From Trametes villosa (lineage: Eukaryota; Basidiomycota; Agaricomycetes; Polyporales; Polyporaceae), in assembly GCA_002964805.2 (NCBI GenBank), contig PUDQ02000020.1, positions 372,001 to 436,000 on the forward strand: 64,000 nt of DNA, given 5' to 3'. This document shows, piece by piece, positions 12,069 through 24,190 of the stretch. The position numbers and the translations under genes are program-made. Under the pieces are notes generated by a model. The model had not been told where the DNA came from, did not search any database, and saw nothing but the letters and a program-made list of their open reading frames with translations. The first letter of the stretch is position 1. Each line of letters opens with the position of its first letter.

Positions 12069-15000
12069 CTATGAATCGTACTCCGCCGCCTTCGCCTTCT
12101 CCGCCATCTTGATGTCGCTGAGCGTGATCGACGAGCGGTCGCACATGCTCCGGAAGATGCCTCCCGCAGCCTCGTAGAGGTTCGCGGGCGTGTCGAACTC
12201 GGCGATCTGGCCCGCGTCGAGCACGCAGATGCGGTCGTACCCAATGATCGTGCGCAAGCGGTCTGCGGGTCGTCAATTAGCACATGGTGGCCGAGGGGGA
12301 AGGAGCAGAGAGGGGGAATGCGCACGAGCAATGCACAGGATGGTACGATCTGCGAACTCGGTCGCGATCGTGTCCTGGATTTTCCTGTCCGTCTCGTAGT
12401 CGACGGAAGCTGTTGCGGTCTGTCAGGTTCGTTCTCTCATATACAGAAAAGCTAGAAGACGTACCAGTCGCCTCGTCCAGGATAAGGATCTTGCTGTCCT
12501 TGACAAGCGCACGCGCCAGGGATACGAGTGAGCGCTGCAACAGTACGTCAGCTACACGAGCGTACACTTCACGACATGCCGCAAGATGTACCTGTCCAAT
12601 GGACAAATTGCTCCCCTCGTCCTCAATCGGACTATCCAGCGAGAACCGGTTCACCGGGCTGCGCGCGCCCTCCTTGATGTCATCGTCCGTCAGCTCCATC
12701 GAGTCTTTCTTGTCGTCGACAAGGTACGCGCGCTTGAGCGCGTCCCATAGCCGTGCGTCGTCGTGAGCGCCGAAGGGATCGAGGTTGCTGCGAAGCGTTC
12801 CAGAGACTGAGGCGGGGTCAGCATTTTATCCTGGCATGAACGAGGGAAGAGACGAGATGTAGCACGTACAGAGCAGAGGGTCTTGGGGGATGATCGCAAG
12901 CCCATCTCGAAGGTCCTTCAAACCGATGGTGGAGATGTCGACGCCGTCAATGACGATAGAGCCCTCGGATAGCTCTACCAGCCGGTACAGCGTAGTCATG
13001 ATACTGCTCTTCCCCGCGCCAGTGCTATTTGAAGCATCGGCAACGAATCCAGCTAAAGGTGCTAGTGCTAAACTCACCGCCCAACGATACCGATCTTCTC
13101 GCCCGGCTTGACGGACATCGACAGACCCTTGAGGACCGCGGGGAGCTCGGGGCGGTACTTGAGCACCACGTCCTTGATCTCGATCTGTCCCTCAGCGGGC
13201 CACGACGTTGGTGGCTTGTGGTCAGGGATGAGGTGCGGGGGCTCCTGCTCAAGCTCCTTGACGTAGTGCACCTGGACAATGAACGTTCCGAGTTAGTACA
13301 GATCTCTTGCGAAGCTATGGAAGGGAACGTACGATGCGTTCGACGCTGTTGAAATCGTTCTCGACCTCGGCGCTCTGCCGGACAAGCCAGCCAAATGCCT
13401 GCTGCACGCTGATGATGTAGCTGAGCACGACACCGGTCTGCGAGGGCGAGATCGTGAAACGTGTGCCGACTGTCAGCATCGCAACGACGAAGGTAAGGAA
13501 GATGCCCATGAGGTCGAGCCGGATACCGAGCCATCGCTAGGAGCAAAGGTAAGTGCACTGCCAACATCACATCGATCCATGGTAGCAGCATACCTGGTTC
13601 GTGACAGTCAACCAGTACGCGCTACGGGAGGAGCATAAGTTTCAGGACGAGATATGTGGAGGCGAGGGTACATACCGGTTCTCGATATCCACGCGCTTGC
13701 GGTTCTCTTCCAAGAATCTGTCGCTCTCGCCATACGCACGAATAGTCGCCAGACCAGAAAGCGACTCCGAGAAGTGGCTGTACAACGACGACCGCAGCAA
13801 CGCATCTAACACGCCCTCGTCAGCACCCCGCCCCATTACACGCCTATGTACTAGCGACAAGAGAATGGAGACTCACCGAGGCGCTTGAGCTCGCGCGCAC
13901 TCGCGCGGTAGAACATCGCCGCCCAGACGTACGCGACGGACACGACGCCGACCGCGATGAGGAACCAGGGGAGCACGATCGCGATCAGGATGATCGCGCC
14001 GAGGATGTTGCCCAGCGTCGCGACGAACATGCGCATCGCGTCCCCGAGCGTGTTGTCGATCGTGTCCACGTCCTTTGAGAACCGATTCATGATGCGACCG
14101 AGGGGCTGCAGGGGGCACGCGTCAGTAAATGGATGGCAAGATAGGGCGGGAAGGGGTAGGGGGGCTTACGGTGGTCTCGAAGAAGGACATCGGCGCGTGC
14201 ATGACGCGGTTGATCGCGGCGCGGTGGAGCTGCTTTGAGGAGAAGTAGGTGAGGGTGGCAAACGTCGCACCCATCATGAAGAAGGTCAGGGCTTGAGCGA
14301 CACCAAGTCCTGCGTAGATTCCCATCTGCAATTATCCATGAGCATCATGAACGATGGCAAGAAGGTGCACACTTACGTAGAAGCCGGGACCGTATGGCCA
14401 TTTCCTGAAGGGCATAGTGAGCTAACGCAAAGACATCGAAGCTACCAACGACTTACAACTCCTGCCAATATACCAGCCTGGAATGCGGTCAGCAATGTAT
14501 CAAACGCAGAGCGAGAAAAAGAACACACCAATATGACGACATGACCTGCGCGCCCTGCATCAACGCGACCGAGAGCAGCAGCAGCGGTATGACCACAAAG
14601 CCCTTCCCCGCGCGGATATACTCCATGTACACCTGGTTGCTCACCGCGCCCGTATTGCGCTCCTCGACCTGCATCATCGCCGGCGCCGCCTTCCGCTTCT
14701 TCGGCTTCTCCTCCTCCTTCCCCTCTCCCCCCGCCTCCTCGACCGCCGCCTCCTCTTCCTCCTCCTGCTCCGCCTCGTGCTCCCTGCTCCCGAACTCGCG
14801 CACGAAGCGCGCAAAGTCGCCGTCCGCAGCGATGAGCGCGGCGTACGTGCCGTGCTCCGCGACGCGCCCGTCGACCATCGTGTAGATGTAGTCGACCTGC
14901 GGGAGGAAGTGCAGCGCGTGCGTGACGAGCACGCGCGTCTTGTCCGCGGCCGCGCCGAGGAAGACGTTGCTGAAGACGCTCTTCCCGACGTGTGCGTCGA

Positions 15001-17418
15001 GCGCGGAGAAGGGGTCGTCGAAGATCTGGATGTCCGCGCCGACGTAGATCGCGCGGCAGATGTTGATGCGCTGCTTCTGTCCGCCGGAGAGCGAGATTCC
15101 CTGTGGTGGCGCATTAGAGTACTGCGGGCGTGAAGATTCCAAGAAGCTTACTCGTTCGCCGACCTCAGTCAAGTCACCGTTGGGAAGGAGTTCCAGATCG
15201 GCCTCAAGACACGCGTCGTGCACGGCCTTCCAGTACCGCTCCTCGTCGAACGGCCGTCCGAAGATGATGTTGTCGCGCACAGTCGCGTTTTGGATCCACG
15301 CGCTCTGCGGGCAATACGCGACAGACCCTTTGAATCTGACGCGACCCGCTGTGCGACGCATCTCGCCAATCATGCCCTCCAGCAGCGACGACTTGCCCGC
15401 GCCGACCGGTCCTACGCCTCCCATCAGCACCACCCCATGGAACCCGCAGACTCATCAACGCACCGACGATGGCAGCAAGCTGCCCCTGCGGGATCGCCAA
15501 ATTCACGCCCTTAAGCTTGAACGTCGACTCCTGCGACTTCTCCGCGTCCGCGCCCGCATCCGCCACTGGCGCGTCGGCCTTGCTCGCCTTCTTCTTGCCG
15601 AACATGCCCTTCTTGTCCTTGCGCGCGGGCGCGTCCGGGGGCGGGCCGTCCCACACGAACTCGCCGTCGACAATTTCGATCGCGCTGTCCATGTCCGCGT
15701 CCTGGATCTTCGTCTCCGTGAGCATCTCCGCCTCGAAGACGCCGTAGAGGCGGTTCACGGCGTTGTGCGCGTCGGCGATGGAGCTGAGAGATAGAGCTGT
15801 AGGGGGGGGGTCAGTATGACTAACATGTTCTTTTGCGCTGGTAGGGACGCACGCAGGAACATGAGCGGCATCCGGAGGAGGTTGAACAGCGTCAAGGACG
15901 AGAAGATGTCGGCTGCGTTCAGGGAGTGACCCGTGACCGAGTAAACCACGAACGCGAGCACACTCGCAAGCGCAGGAAGTGAGATAGCGACGGCGTTGTT
16001 GGCGGAGCGGATGACGAGCAGAGAGCGGATGTACCTTTAAAACGGTGTGAGCGAACCTGGGGAGAAGGGATCGTGCACAGTCTGACTGCTACTTACGACA
16101 TCTCCTTACCACGCAGCTCTTCAATCCTCTTGAGATACGGAACCTCCCAGGCAAAGTACTTGATGATCTTCATGCCGCCTAGGAGTTCCTGGAGCAGCTT
16201 CGCGCGCTTGTCTGTCCACAACATAGACTTGTGTCGAAGCTTGATAAAGTGCTTCATCGCTAGCGTCTGTATCGGTGTCGCCAGGATGAAGAATGCGTAG
16301 CCGGCGAGAGCAGAAGGACCCAAGTTGACGAGCAAGATGATGAGACAGATGATCATCTGCACAGGACCGGTGATAGCCAGCTGGAGGAACGAGCAGCAGA
16401 AGTCTATACGGGAAACATCGGTGGAGATGTGGTTGACCAGTTTGCCATTCGTGAGCGTCGCACGGGCCCTGGAGGATAGCCTGAGGGACCGGTCATAGAT
16501 GGCAGTAATGAGACCGCCGCGGAGGAGGACACCAGTAGATGCAGCGCGGTAGAAGAAGTGGTGTGTGCAGATGGAAGACAGTATCTGGAGCGCGAATAGA
16601 CCGATGGCAAGTCCAACGCCTTTGCCGATAGGTGGGACGTCTTCGTAGCGTCCGGCACGGTGAGCACTGCAGAACTATGTCAATACGGCTCGGGCACAGC
16701 TTTCTGTGGAGACTAACGTGTACGAATCCGTAGCGAAGTTGATGATGGCCTGAGGAAGGGGTCAGCTTCATCAAATTGGAGACAGGGCCGGACATACCTT
16801 GACCAAAAGCGGACTGGTGACTTGAGCAGAATCTGCGATGAGCTTCATGATACCGCCGCTCCAGAACCACCACTTGACGCTGTCGTTCAGGGCGAGCGTC
16901 AGGCTTGCCCTCTTTCTACCATCCTTCTCTCGCCACCGCTTCTCGCGTTCTGCACGGTTCCCGCGGATGGACCACCACACGCCTTTCAGGCCGGGACTGA
17001 TCTCGCCATTCTCGAGACGAGCGTTGTACTCAGCTGCGGCTACTTGGCGCGCCTCAAAGGACTTTGTGATCTTCTCGGCTACGACCGCGGCGGCTCGGCT
17101 GTCTTGGAGCTTGTACAGGTCCGAGGCTTCGAGAGGACGGGCGTAGCCGAGCCCCATGAGGGGAGTGATCCAGCCAAACGTCATGACATCCCACCATCCT
17201 GCATTGACTTCGGGGATGATGTCGGCGTCGTCGAGGGAAGCCTTTGCAGGCGGAACCTCTTTAGGAGTGAGGGGCGCCCGCCAGTTCCTTTGATAGGCGT
17301 ATGCGTAAGTAAGGGTCCCGCAGACGACTAGCCTCGAATGAGCAAGTCTAGGTACGCACCATCGAGATTTCTTGGGCTGCTTGAGGGTCTCCTGCGAGCT
17401 GAGCGAATCTTGCGCCAT
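12069..17418 (-). CDS. ABCC-type multidrug/organic-anion transporter (YOR1-like full ABC transporter)
   Basis: Plasma-membrane or vacuolar ATP-driven exporter with order TMD1-NBD1-TMD2-NBD2 and no N-terminal TMD0, which places it with YOR1-like ABCC proteins. The start at 17418 (MAQDSL) fits the family best; an in-frame upstream ATG at 17718 would add a Pro/Gly-rich unconserved tail. TMD1 spans about 16.8-15.8 kb. NBD1 lies at 15.6-14.9 kb with Walker [10 protein letters not shown], signature LSGGQKQR and Walker [10 protein letters not shown], where Asp replaces the catalytic Glu, as usual in ABCC NBD1. An acidic Glu-rich linker follows (14.8-14.7 kb). TMD2 spans 14.5-13.3 kb. NBD2 has TGAGKSS (about 13.0 kb), signature LSIGQ split by an intron from RSL, and an intact DEATASVD Walker B. 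There are many short introns. Substrate unknown. Confidence 0.93.
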
Positions 17419-18605
17419 AGGAGCCGAGGATGAGTGCAGAAGGTGCGAGGCGGGAGGCGCTCGAGGGCACGGATGACTTATAGTGCTGATGGCTGAGCGC
17501 TGCGAGCCCGAGAGCGGGGGCGTACGACTGCGGGGCTTGGGAGAAAGCTGCCCGGCGTGAAGGACTCGAGCCGCGATATGCCCACCGCGCCCGCCGCCGC
17601 CGAGGCCCGCGGGGCCGTCATCGTGGCCGGATTCGCACCAGCATGACAAACCCCCATCCGCGCGGTCCCCCGGCGCCTCCTCAGCCACCTCGGAGCCCTC
17701 CCCCGCGATCGAGGTCATCTCGATGCCAAATCCCGCCCGTTTTGGTCATCAGATTGCCTTTTCCAGATCCTCGCGCTTGATCCGCTCCCCCCACGCAGCG
17801 CCCCGATGGCTCGGAGCATCCCACTCATCCACCGCCGCCATAGCCGCGCATCTCTTGGCGGTCGGTCTGTACACCTGGGGGGCTTGAACCGACACTGGAA
17901 GGACTACCACCGGTCGATATCGCATGGTATTTCTGTTACAATCTCTAACATCACGCCTTCACGCCACAATTATAGGTCCCTCGTGCCTGTATGCGATAAA
18001 TGGCCGAGACACGCCCGGCACGGCGGTGCCACCCGCGCCCGACACAATATGTATGTCCAAAACGACCCTCTGAGTAGTGGACGAAAAGCTTCGGCCAGCT
18101 TCAGCTAAGAACACTAATTCCGGGCGACGATGAGTCACGGAGTTGGAAACGCGTCGCCGCGGCGGTTTGTATTGTCTGAATCATCTGTTTGCGCGAGTTA
18201 TCGGACATAAGGACTGCGCTTGCATCTGAAGCGCTCCGCCTGGTCGGGCGTAGTCGTACTCACCGTAAGACTTACAGCACCGCTATGCTTCTATGCTTTG
18301 GCAGTCTGTAGGGTATAGGGTTCTCGGACGCAGGCCCGACCAACGGCATGATCATCGAGGAGGTATGGGTATCTCGGGGTAATCGAGCACATGGAGGATG
18401 GGGCCACAACGGGACCCGGAGGCCTTGCCGTCTCTCTCTCTTATCTGGTGCCTTCAGGCTTATGTTGTTTTTGCTGGCTTGCATCGACAGTTACGATGAA
18501 ATGCTTTCGCTCGCACGCCAATAGACTCGAAGCTTGCCAGCGCCTTGTGGTCTTATACGGTGAGGGTAACTAGCAGCCATGGAGGACAGCATCGAAACTC
18601 GGCCG
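17419..18605. other. Intergenic region upstream of the ABC transporter
   Basis: About 1.2 kb with no supportable gene. It should include the ABC transporter promoter (right of 17418) and the 3' UTR of the helicase (left of 18606). Open frames here are short and lack conserved motifs. Confidence 0.5.
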
Positions 18606-21294
18606 TCAACTTGGCCGAGCATACACCTCCTTCAGCTTGGTCAGGGCGCCCTGCAAATACAACGTTAAGAACGCCACAAACACCCAGAGACCTCAACAGC
18701 ACGTACCTCGTATGCCGGCTTCAAAGGTGCTATATCCGAGTCCGATACGCGTAGCCGCTTGACCTTTTCCAGGTGGTCGGCCTCCTTCATCATGGTCTTG
18801 AAGTATCGCGCCTACACACCATCCACAATGGTCAGAATATACTGAGGAAAGATGCTCGAAACCTTACCTCTTGCTCCTCGACGAGCGTCCACGCATCGCC
18901 CTCGCGGCCAGCACGGGCCGTCCGGCCCACCCGGTGCACATACTTCCTGAAGTCGACGGGCACGTCGTAGCTCACAACGTGCGAGACGTGGCTGATGTCG
19001 ATCCCGCGCGAGATGAGGTCCGAACACACCAATCTACCCACAACAAATCGCGCGCAAGGGAAGGGGCATCAGCAACAAGTCCGCCGCACGCGTCGCGCCA
19101 ACAGGCCGGACTCCGAGGCACGCACATGTGGATCTCCTTGTTCCTGAACTGCTCGAGGATCGCCTTGCGCTCCGCGGGCGCGAGGTCGCTCGAGTACGCG
19201 CGCGCGACGACGGGCTGGGCGCTCCCGCCGCCGCCGAGCGCGCCCTCGAAGAACTCGAAGAGGCGCACGAGGCGCGTCGTGGACTCGGCGGACTTGGTGA
19301 ACACGAGCGCGTTTGTGACGTTCCGCGCGTGCACGAGGTGGAAGAGCATCAGCGGCTTCGCGGCGGACTCGCACACCACCATATGTTCCTGCACCATCCC
19401 GAGTGTGAGCCATCCATCCACACCAGGCGCCAATAGAAAAGGCGAATGCGTACCGTGAGCGTAGCAGGCATCGTGAACTTCTCCATGACAAAGTCAAGCA
19501 CGCCCTCCTCCTTGCTCGCCGCACCCGCCTTCCGGCCCTGCACGACGATGTACTTCGGCGCGCGCAGCCCGAGCGCGGCGATCTTCGCGGGGTCGCGCGT
19601 GAGCGTCGCGGAGAACAGCAGCTTCTGGCAGCTCGGCTCCTTGCGCTCGTCGACGTCTGTCCGCACATGCGGCGCGTCCCGCAGCAGGTGCAGGAACGCC
19701 GGCGCCAAAGCGTCGGGATGGGGGCGGGAGCGGCGCTCGGGGTTTGGGGAGGGTTGGTTAGGGGTTTGGGAGGGCCGGGGCGGGCGGGTCACGGCGAGGA
19801 CTTGCGCGAGCCAGTCTTGGAAGGATTGTGCGAGGAGGCGGTCGGCTTCGTCGATTACCTGCGCCAAAGGTTCAGCAACCAACTCGGGGATGCGAGTCGG
19901 GCGACGTACCAAGAACCGCAGATGCTGCAGGGAGAAGTTGGGCGTCCCATTGATGTGGTCCATCAACCGGCCGGGCGTGCATATGAGAATGTCGACTTTG
20001 CTCGAACCCCCCTGCAAACTAGTAGGCGAGTCGTCAGACTAAACCACACGGCGCCATAACATACACAGTCGACTCACTCAGATTGCCGCTCTGCAACCAG
20101 TTGTGACTGCTCGTGCGCGAACGAATGCTGACCAGTTGCTGTTCCGATCTGTAAAATAGCCCTTGCGTTAGGGCGATGTCAATTAAGAGGCTCCCGTGGT
20201 ACAGACCTTCAGGCCACGCCCTTTTGCTACCGCCTCGAACGTCTCTCGCACTTGAACGACTAAGTCTCGTGTAGGCAGTACGACGAGCGCTCTTAGTCGG
20301 GTTACAATACGCGCAGACAAAACCTGCACATATGTGTAAGTTCATCCCGGCGCTGTCAAACTAAGGCTCAAATCAGGCGGCCGCTTACCTCAACTATTGG
20401 CAGCACGTAGGCGAGGGTCTTCCCGCTGCCCGTCGGCGCCGACACGCATAAGTCTTCTGGCGGGTCATACGGCCGGTACAACGACTGCGCTCGAGATGAC
20501 GAGAGCAGTAATGGCACAACAGCGGTCTGTACTGAATGCACGCGCGCCGCGGTAAGCCATAGTGACATACTTTACAAGCGAGGGAGGACGGACCGGCAAA
20601 GAGCTCCGCGATCCCCAAGTCCTGCAGCCTTTTACGCGTCTTGCCGCTCAATCCCGTCCGCTCGTCACGGGTCTCAAGCGACGCTTCTAGTGGCAAGGTA
20701 GTTGCAGGTTCGACAACTTCTGCTTCTATGAGCGCCTTGTCGAGGCCTTGCAGTGCAAGGACAGTTTTCGAAGGCGCGTCCGGTCTTCGTGGTTGGGGGA
20801 ATACGGGAAGTGCAGCAGGCGGGGTCGGGGATCTTCGTCTGGGGGCGATGGAGGGCACAGGTGTTTCTTCTGTGGTAGCGTCTCGGGGATCGTCTTCAGC
20901 TTCAGCCTCGGGGGAGAGTTTTCGCCTCTTCTTTGGCCGCGGCTCGTCCTTCTGCGCGCGTTTCGCGGGAACGGGCACGGTAGATTCCGCCTCTTCCTCC
21001 GACGCGTCCTCACTCTCGCTCTCGCTTTCACTGTCATTAGACTCCTCTTCTGAGGCGGAGGACTCGTTGTGTTGTTTCGGAGCGGAAGGTGTTTTTGGCT
21101 CTTTGCTGCTTTCGCCCTTCCCGGCCACCTTGCGGTTCTTGCGCCGCCCCTTCTTCGCCTTCAGGTACCGCTGCTTCGCTTTTGTCTTGCTCTGTACAGA
21201 GTTAGTGTACATACACCGGGTATACAAGACCAAGGGTAAGTACCTTGGGCCCATTCGCCGCGGCGGCTGCTACAGCGCCCGTTTCTTGCGCCAT
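18606..21294 (-). CDS. DBP6: DEAD-box ATP-dependent RNA helicase, DBP6/DDX51 type
   Basis: Nucleolar RNA helicase expected to act in early 60S ribosomal subunit assembly. Start at 21294 gives [17 protein letters not shown], then an intron, then a basic Lys/Arg stretch ([17 protein letters not shown]) and a long acidic Ser/Glu tract (about 21.05-20.95 kb), typical of nucleolar helicases. Helicase motifs follow in order: APTGSGKT (motif I, about 20.43 kb), TPGRLMDH (about 19.97 kb), VIDEAD (motif II, split by an intron, about 19.85 kb), LLFSATLT (motif III, about 19.6 kb), [12 protein letters not shown] (motif V, about 19.0 kb) and [10 protein letters not shown] (motif VI, about 18.93 kb). The C-terminus runs through LTKLKEVY to the stop at 18606. 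The spacing and N-terminal tail fit DBP6/DDX51 better than other DEAD-box groups. Confidence 0.88.
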
Positions 21295-23147
21295 GCTCTG
21301 AGGCAGAAGTCCAGTCGCTCCCGGTAGTTGACCTTCGCGATCTAGCTGTTTCCCAGACAATTATTGCACAGAAAACGCTGAGCAATCAAGCAAGGGGTTG
21401 TGGTAAGAGCTCGAACGTTGCTCCAGGAGTCCAGGACCGAGTGAAGCCAGGCACGCCGCGCTTGTTGCAGCGTCGATCAAAGATATTCACTTAGGCGCTC
21501 GACCGCGTTATGCGACGTGTTTTGGGCGCCTACCTCATACGCCTCCCTCCCGAACTCCACAACGCTGCATCCGAGTGTTCTTCGGTGTTCTTTCTCCTTG
21601 GGCCACCTCGAGTCCGAACACTGAGGCCGCGACTTTATAGCTCACGTCAATGGTCATGAAGAATACTAGCCGTTACTCTGGAGTGCTCTGCACGCTCGTC
21701 ATGCAAACACGAACCGGCCCGGTGCTGCACAAGCGCACTGTTCGTGAGTGCTATAGCTTGGCGGCATTCGGCATCCATATCATCGCCGAAACGGCATAAA
21801 TCAACCCACCCGAGATGGCCCGACATACGTGTATAGTTGGGGTATGTGGCGCGAAGGGCCAACCTCCTTTGCACCTCCACTTCCCGAAGCTCCCTGCTAC
21901 TGTGAATGCGCGATGCCCGCATTGTCTAATATTCTCCCCCGGATGGGGCTCAACGTAACCTTCTGGCGCGCCATGAAGATCAGTCCCCTCGCAGTAGACC
22001 GATGCGCGGCACGGAGGCCTGCATGTCCGACTTCCCTCGTGTGTTTGTGGGGTTGGCCGGTGGGTGTGGCAAAAATTTCTGCCCATCCCAGCACCGGTCA
22101 AGCATGGCGGCCTTCCGCCGCGGTCCGCTCAGGTCCCGTCACATCACAAGCAGTAAGTCGTCAAAAGTCTATAGCATGTCGGACGCGGGCTAGCCTGCGT
22201 GGAGCCCCTCATCTTCCCTCCTAGCTCCGCCCTCGCGCCCCGCGCAGATCATGCTCTCCTACTCCGCGGGACCTCCCGTGTCGCAAGACAACTGCATGCC
22301 GGGATTGCCTCGGCTCCTGACCACCCCTCTGACCCCGCATTCGCTCACTGCGCAGTCCGCCAACCGATCCGACATCCGCAACATATGTACTGCACATATG
22401 GTCTGAACATCCGGAGCGCGGACCTGCGGCCATGATCATCCCGAGTGGCGACATAGTATCGTCGGCTTCTACCCCCTCATCGATGGATTAGCGGAAGACA
22501 TTCCGGCCGGAGCGTTTCAACCTCGGCACCAGTGCCCATGTGTCCCGCGACAGCTCATTCGCGCCATTCACTCTCGAGCCTCAGGACCGGTTCACTTAGA
22601 AGCGTTGGCTTCTGCACGGAGTAACGCCGGGTATGTTCCTGCACCTTTCAGCGTGCATTAAGCCACCTTCCTCCGCTGGCAGCCCTCAACGGTGCATGTC
22701 AGCCGACAAATCTTGGCTGCAAGGGCTCGTGTCACCGGATCTTGGCCTTGAGTGGCCTTGACCGGACTGGTAAGCTCTGTACCGGCCTCCGACCGTTCTT
22801 ATCACGATGCCATCTACGGCAGCTATGCGCGAAGAGGTCTCCGCAATCTCGAAACCGTATCTCGCCGCACTAAATGACGCTTCACAGGACCCACCCCGCG
22901 CGGCTGGCGAGCGGCAACCGCTGTGTAACCTCGCCTTCTCTCGTGACGAAGGCGTCCAAAGCTGGCGTTTAGTATAACCACTTGCGTCTGCCTCTCCTCG
23001 CCGGGGGCGCTTTCGCCGGGCCTATAAAGAGATGCACTTGCCTTGATGCTCGATCTTTACGCCATCTCCCCCTGTCAGCCTGAGGCCCCCTCGATCGAAC
23101 TGTCTTAGTCGACCCTCGTGTACCTTCGAAGCTTCTCCTGTTTCGAC
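21295..23147. other. Gene-poor interval
   Basis: About 1.85 kb upstream of the helicase without a supportable exon chain. Frames are short and overlapping on both strands. It should include the helicase promoter near 21300-21600 and that of the small Cys-rich gene on the right. A short inverted element, acatatgtactgcacatatg, lies near 22381-22400. Confidence 0.45.
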
Positions 23148-23584
23148 ATGTGTCAGGAAGAATGGTTAGACCTTCGTACCCCTTGTTGGTTATAAACATA
23201 TGCTGAAGTCATTGCCTTTCACTGTAGTTGCGGGAACCAGCACCGAGGCTGTCCGGTAACGGCGCTGCTTGCTGTCCGTGCCCGCCCGAGACGCGCTCAC
23301 CCACCGCCCAGCATTTCGTGACCCTCTACTACTCCGGCGAGAAGTTTGACTGCGGCTCACCGACGTGCGCGCTCAGCTCAGCTCATGTGCACCCAGGCTC
23401 CCGGACGTGTGGCTGCAACAGGGTAAGTCGCGGTCGTGCCAGGCCGGCGACGCCTGAGAACGGTGGCTAATGATGCACACGATAGACGTACCGCGACAGG
23501 AGGAAGGTCCTGAATTTGATCCAGGAACCCTGTGATGCCTGCAAGGAGGCCGCCCTGCACGCCCGCATTGGCAGGCGTCGGTAG
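23148..23584 (+). CDS. Small cysteine-rich protein of unknown function (MC-type)
   Basis: I do not recognise a named family, but the exon chain looks real. Proposed exons are 23148-23188, 23228-23255, 23312-23422 and 23486-23584, giving about 92 residues (an alternative first-exon donor after 23164 gives 84). The product starts Met-Cys, has CCCGNQHRGC, then HFVTLYYSGEKFDCGSPTC, ALSSAHVHPGSRTCGC and a Lys/Arg-rich end with EPCDACKEAA. Cys and His are spaced as in a small metal-binding or disulfide-knotted protein. There is no signal peptide. The donor at 23423 (GTAAGT) and acceptor at 23485 are strong; the first two junctions are less sure. Short MC-starting Cys-rich proteins of this sort are common in Agaricomycetes and mostly uncharacterised. 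Confidence 0.5.
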
Positions 23585-24190
23585 CGCCCCCACCAACACT
23601 GCTACGTATTTATTTGAGCTGCACCATCCACGCACCGCTGTCCTAGTATATGCCCACCTCGTGTTTTCTTTCGCTCTCTCCTATGCACGCTACGCACGTC
23701 CCCCATCGCTCGACCGCGCGGTCCTTGATCGCCATCCGCCGCCGACGTGTGGCCACTTCCCAAATCGCATAAATAATCACGAGCCATCGATATGACACTG
23801 TCACAACGCCAGGTCGGCTGCCCATGACCGGTGGCCGTGTGCGAAGGGCGTCATAGGCGTGCATTGCCGCCCCACCGACGCAACAATGTCCTGAGGGCTC
23901 AGCGAGTCGGACTTTGCTGGGTTAACTCCTGCGGCGGTCAAGTGACCCGCTCCCAGGGGAAAGAAGGGGCGCCGGGGGCTTCGCCATACAACAGCCAGGA
24001 CGCGTTCACGGCGCTTCGGGGCTTCTCAACATGTCCTAGGGTATGCTCATTGCTCAACACGACGTAAACACGCTGTGGACGGGGCCCCCGCGCAGGCACA
24101 TGCTGGCTGTCACAGAGATAAGTGAGGCAAAAGGGGCACTTCTCGTGGGGAGGAGATAAACCTGCAATGGCGACACGCCCCGTGCGTGGC
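23585..24190. other. Convergent intergenic region
   Basis: About 600 bp between the stop of the Cys-rich gene (+) and the stop of XLF (-). No gene seen; 3' UTRs of both are expected here. Confidence 0.45.

Noticed and set aside
17419..17718. Upstream start at 17718 for the ABC transporter
   Set aside because: It would add 100 Gly/Pro/Ser-rich residues with no similarity to ABCC N-termini. The Met at 17418 gives a better family start.
20641..21327. Plus-strand open frame of 228 codons rich in Ser
   Set aside because: Antisense to the acidic N-terminus of the DBP6-like helicase; the Ser runs mirror Glu/Asp/Ser codons on the other strand.
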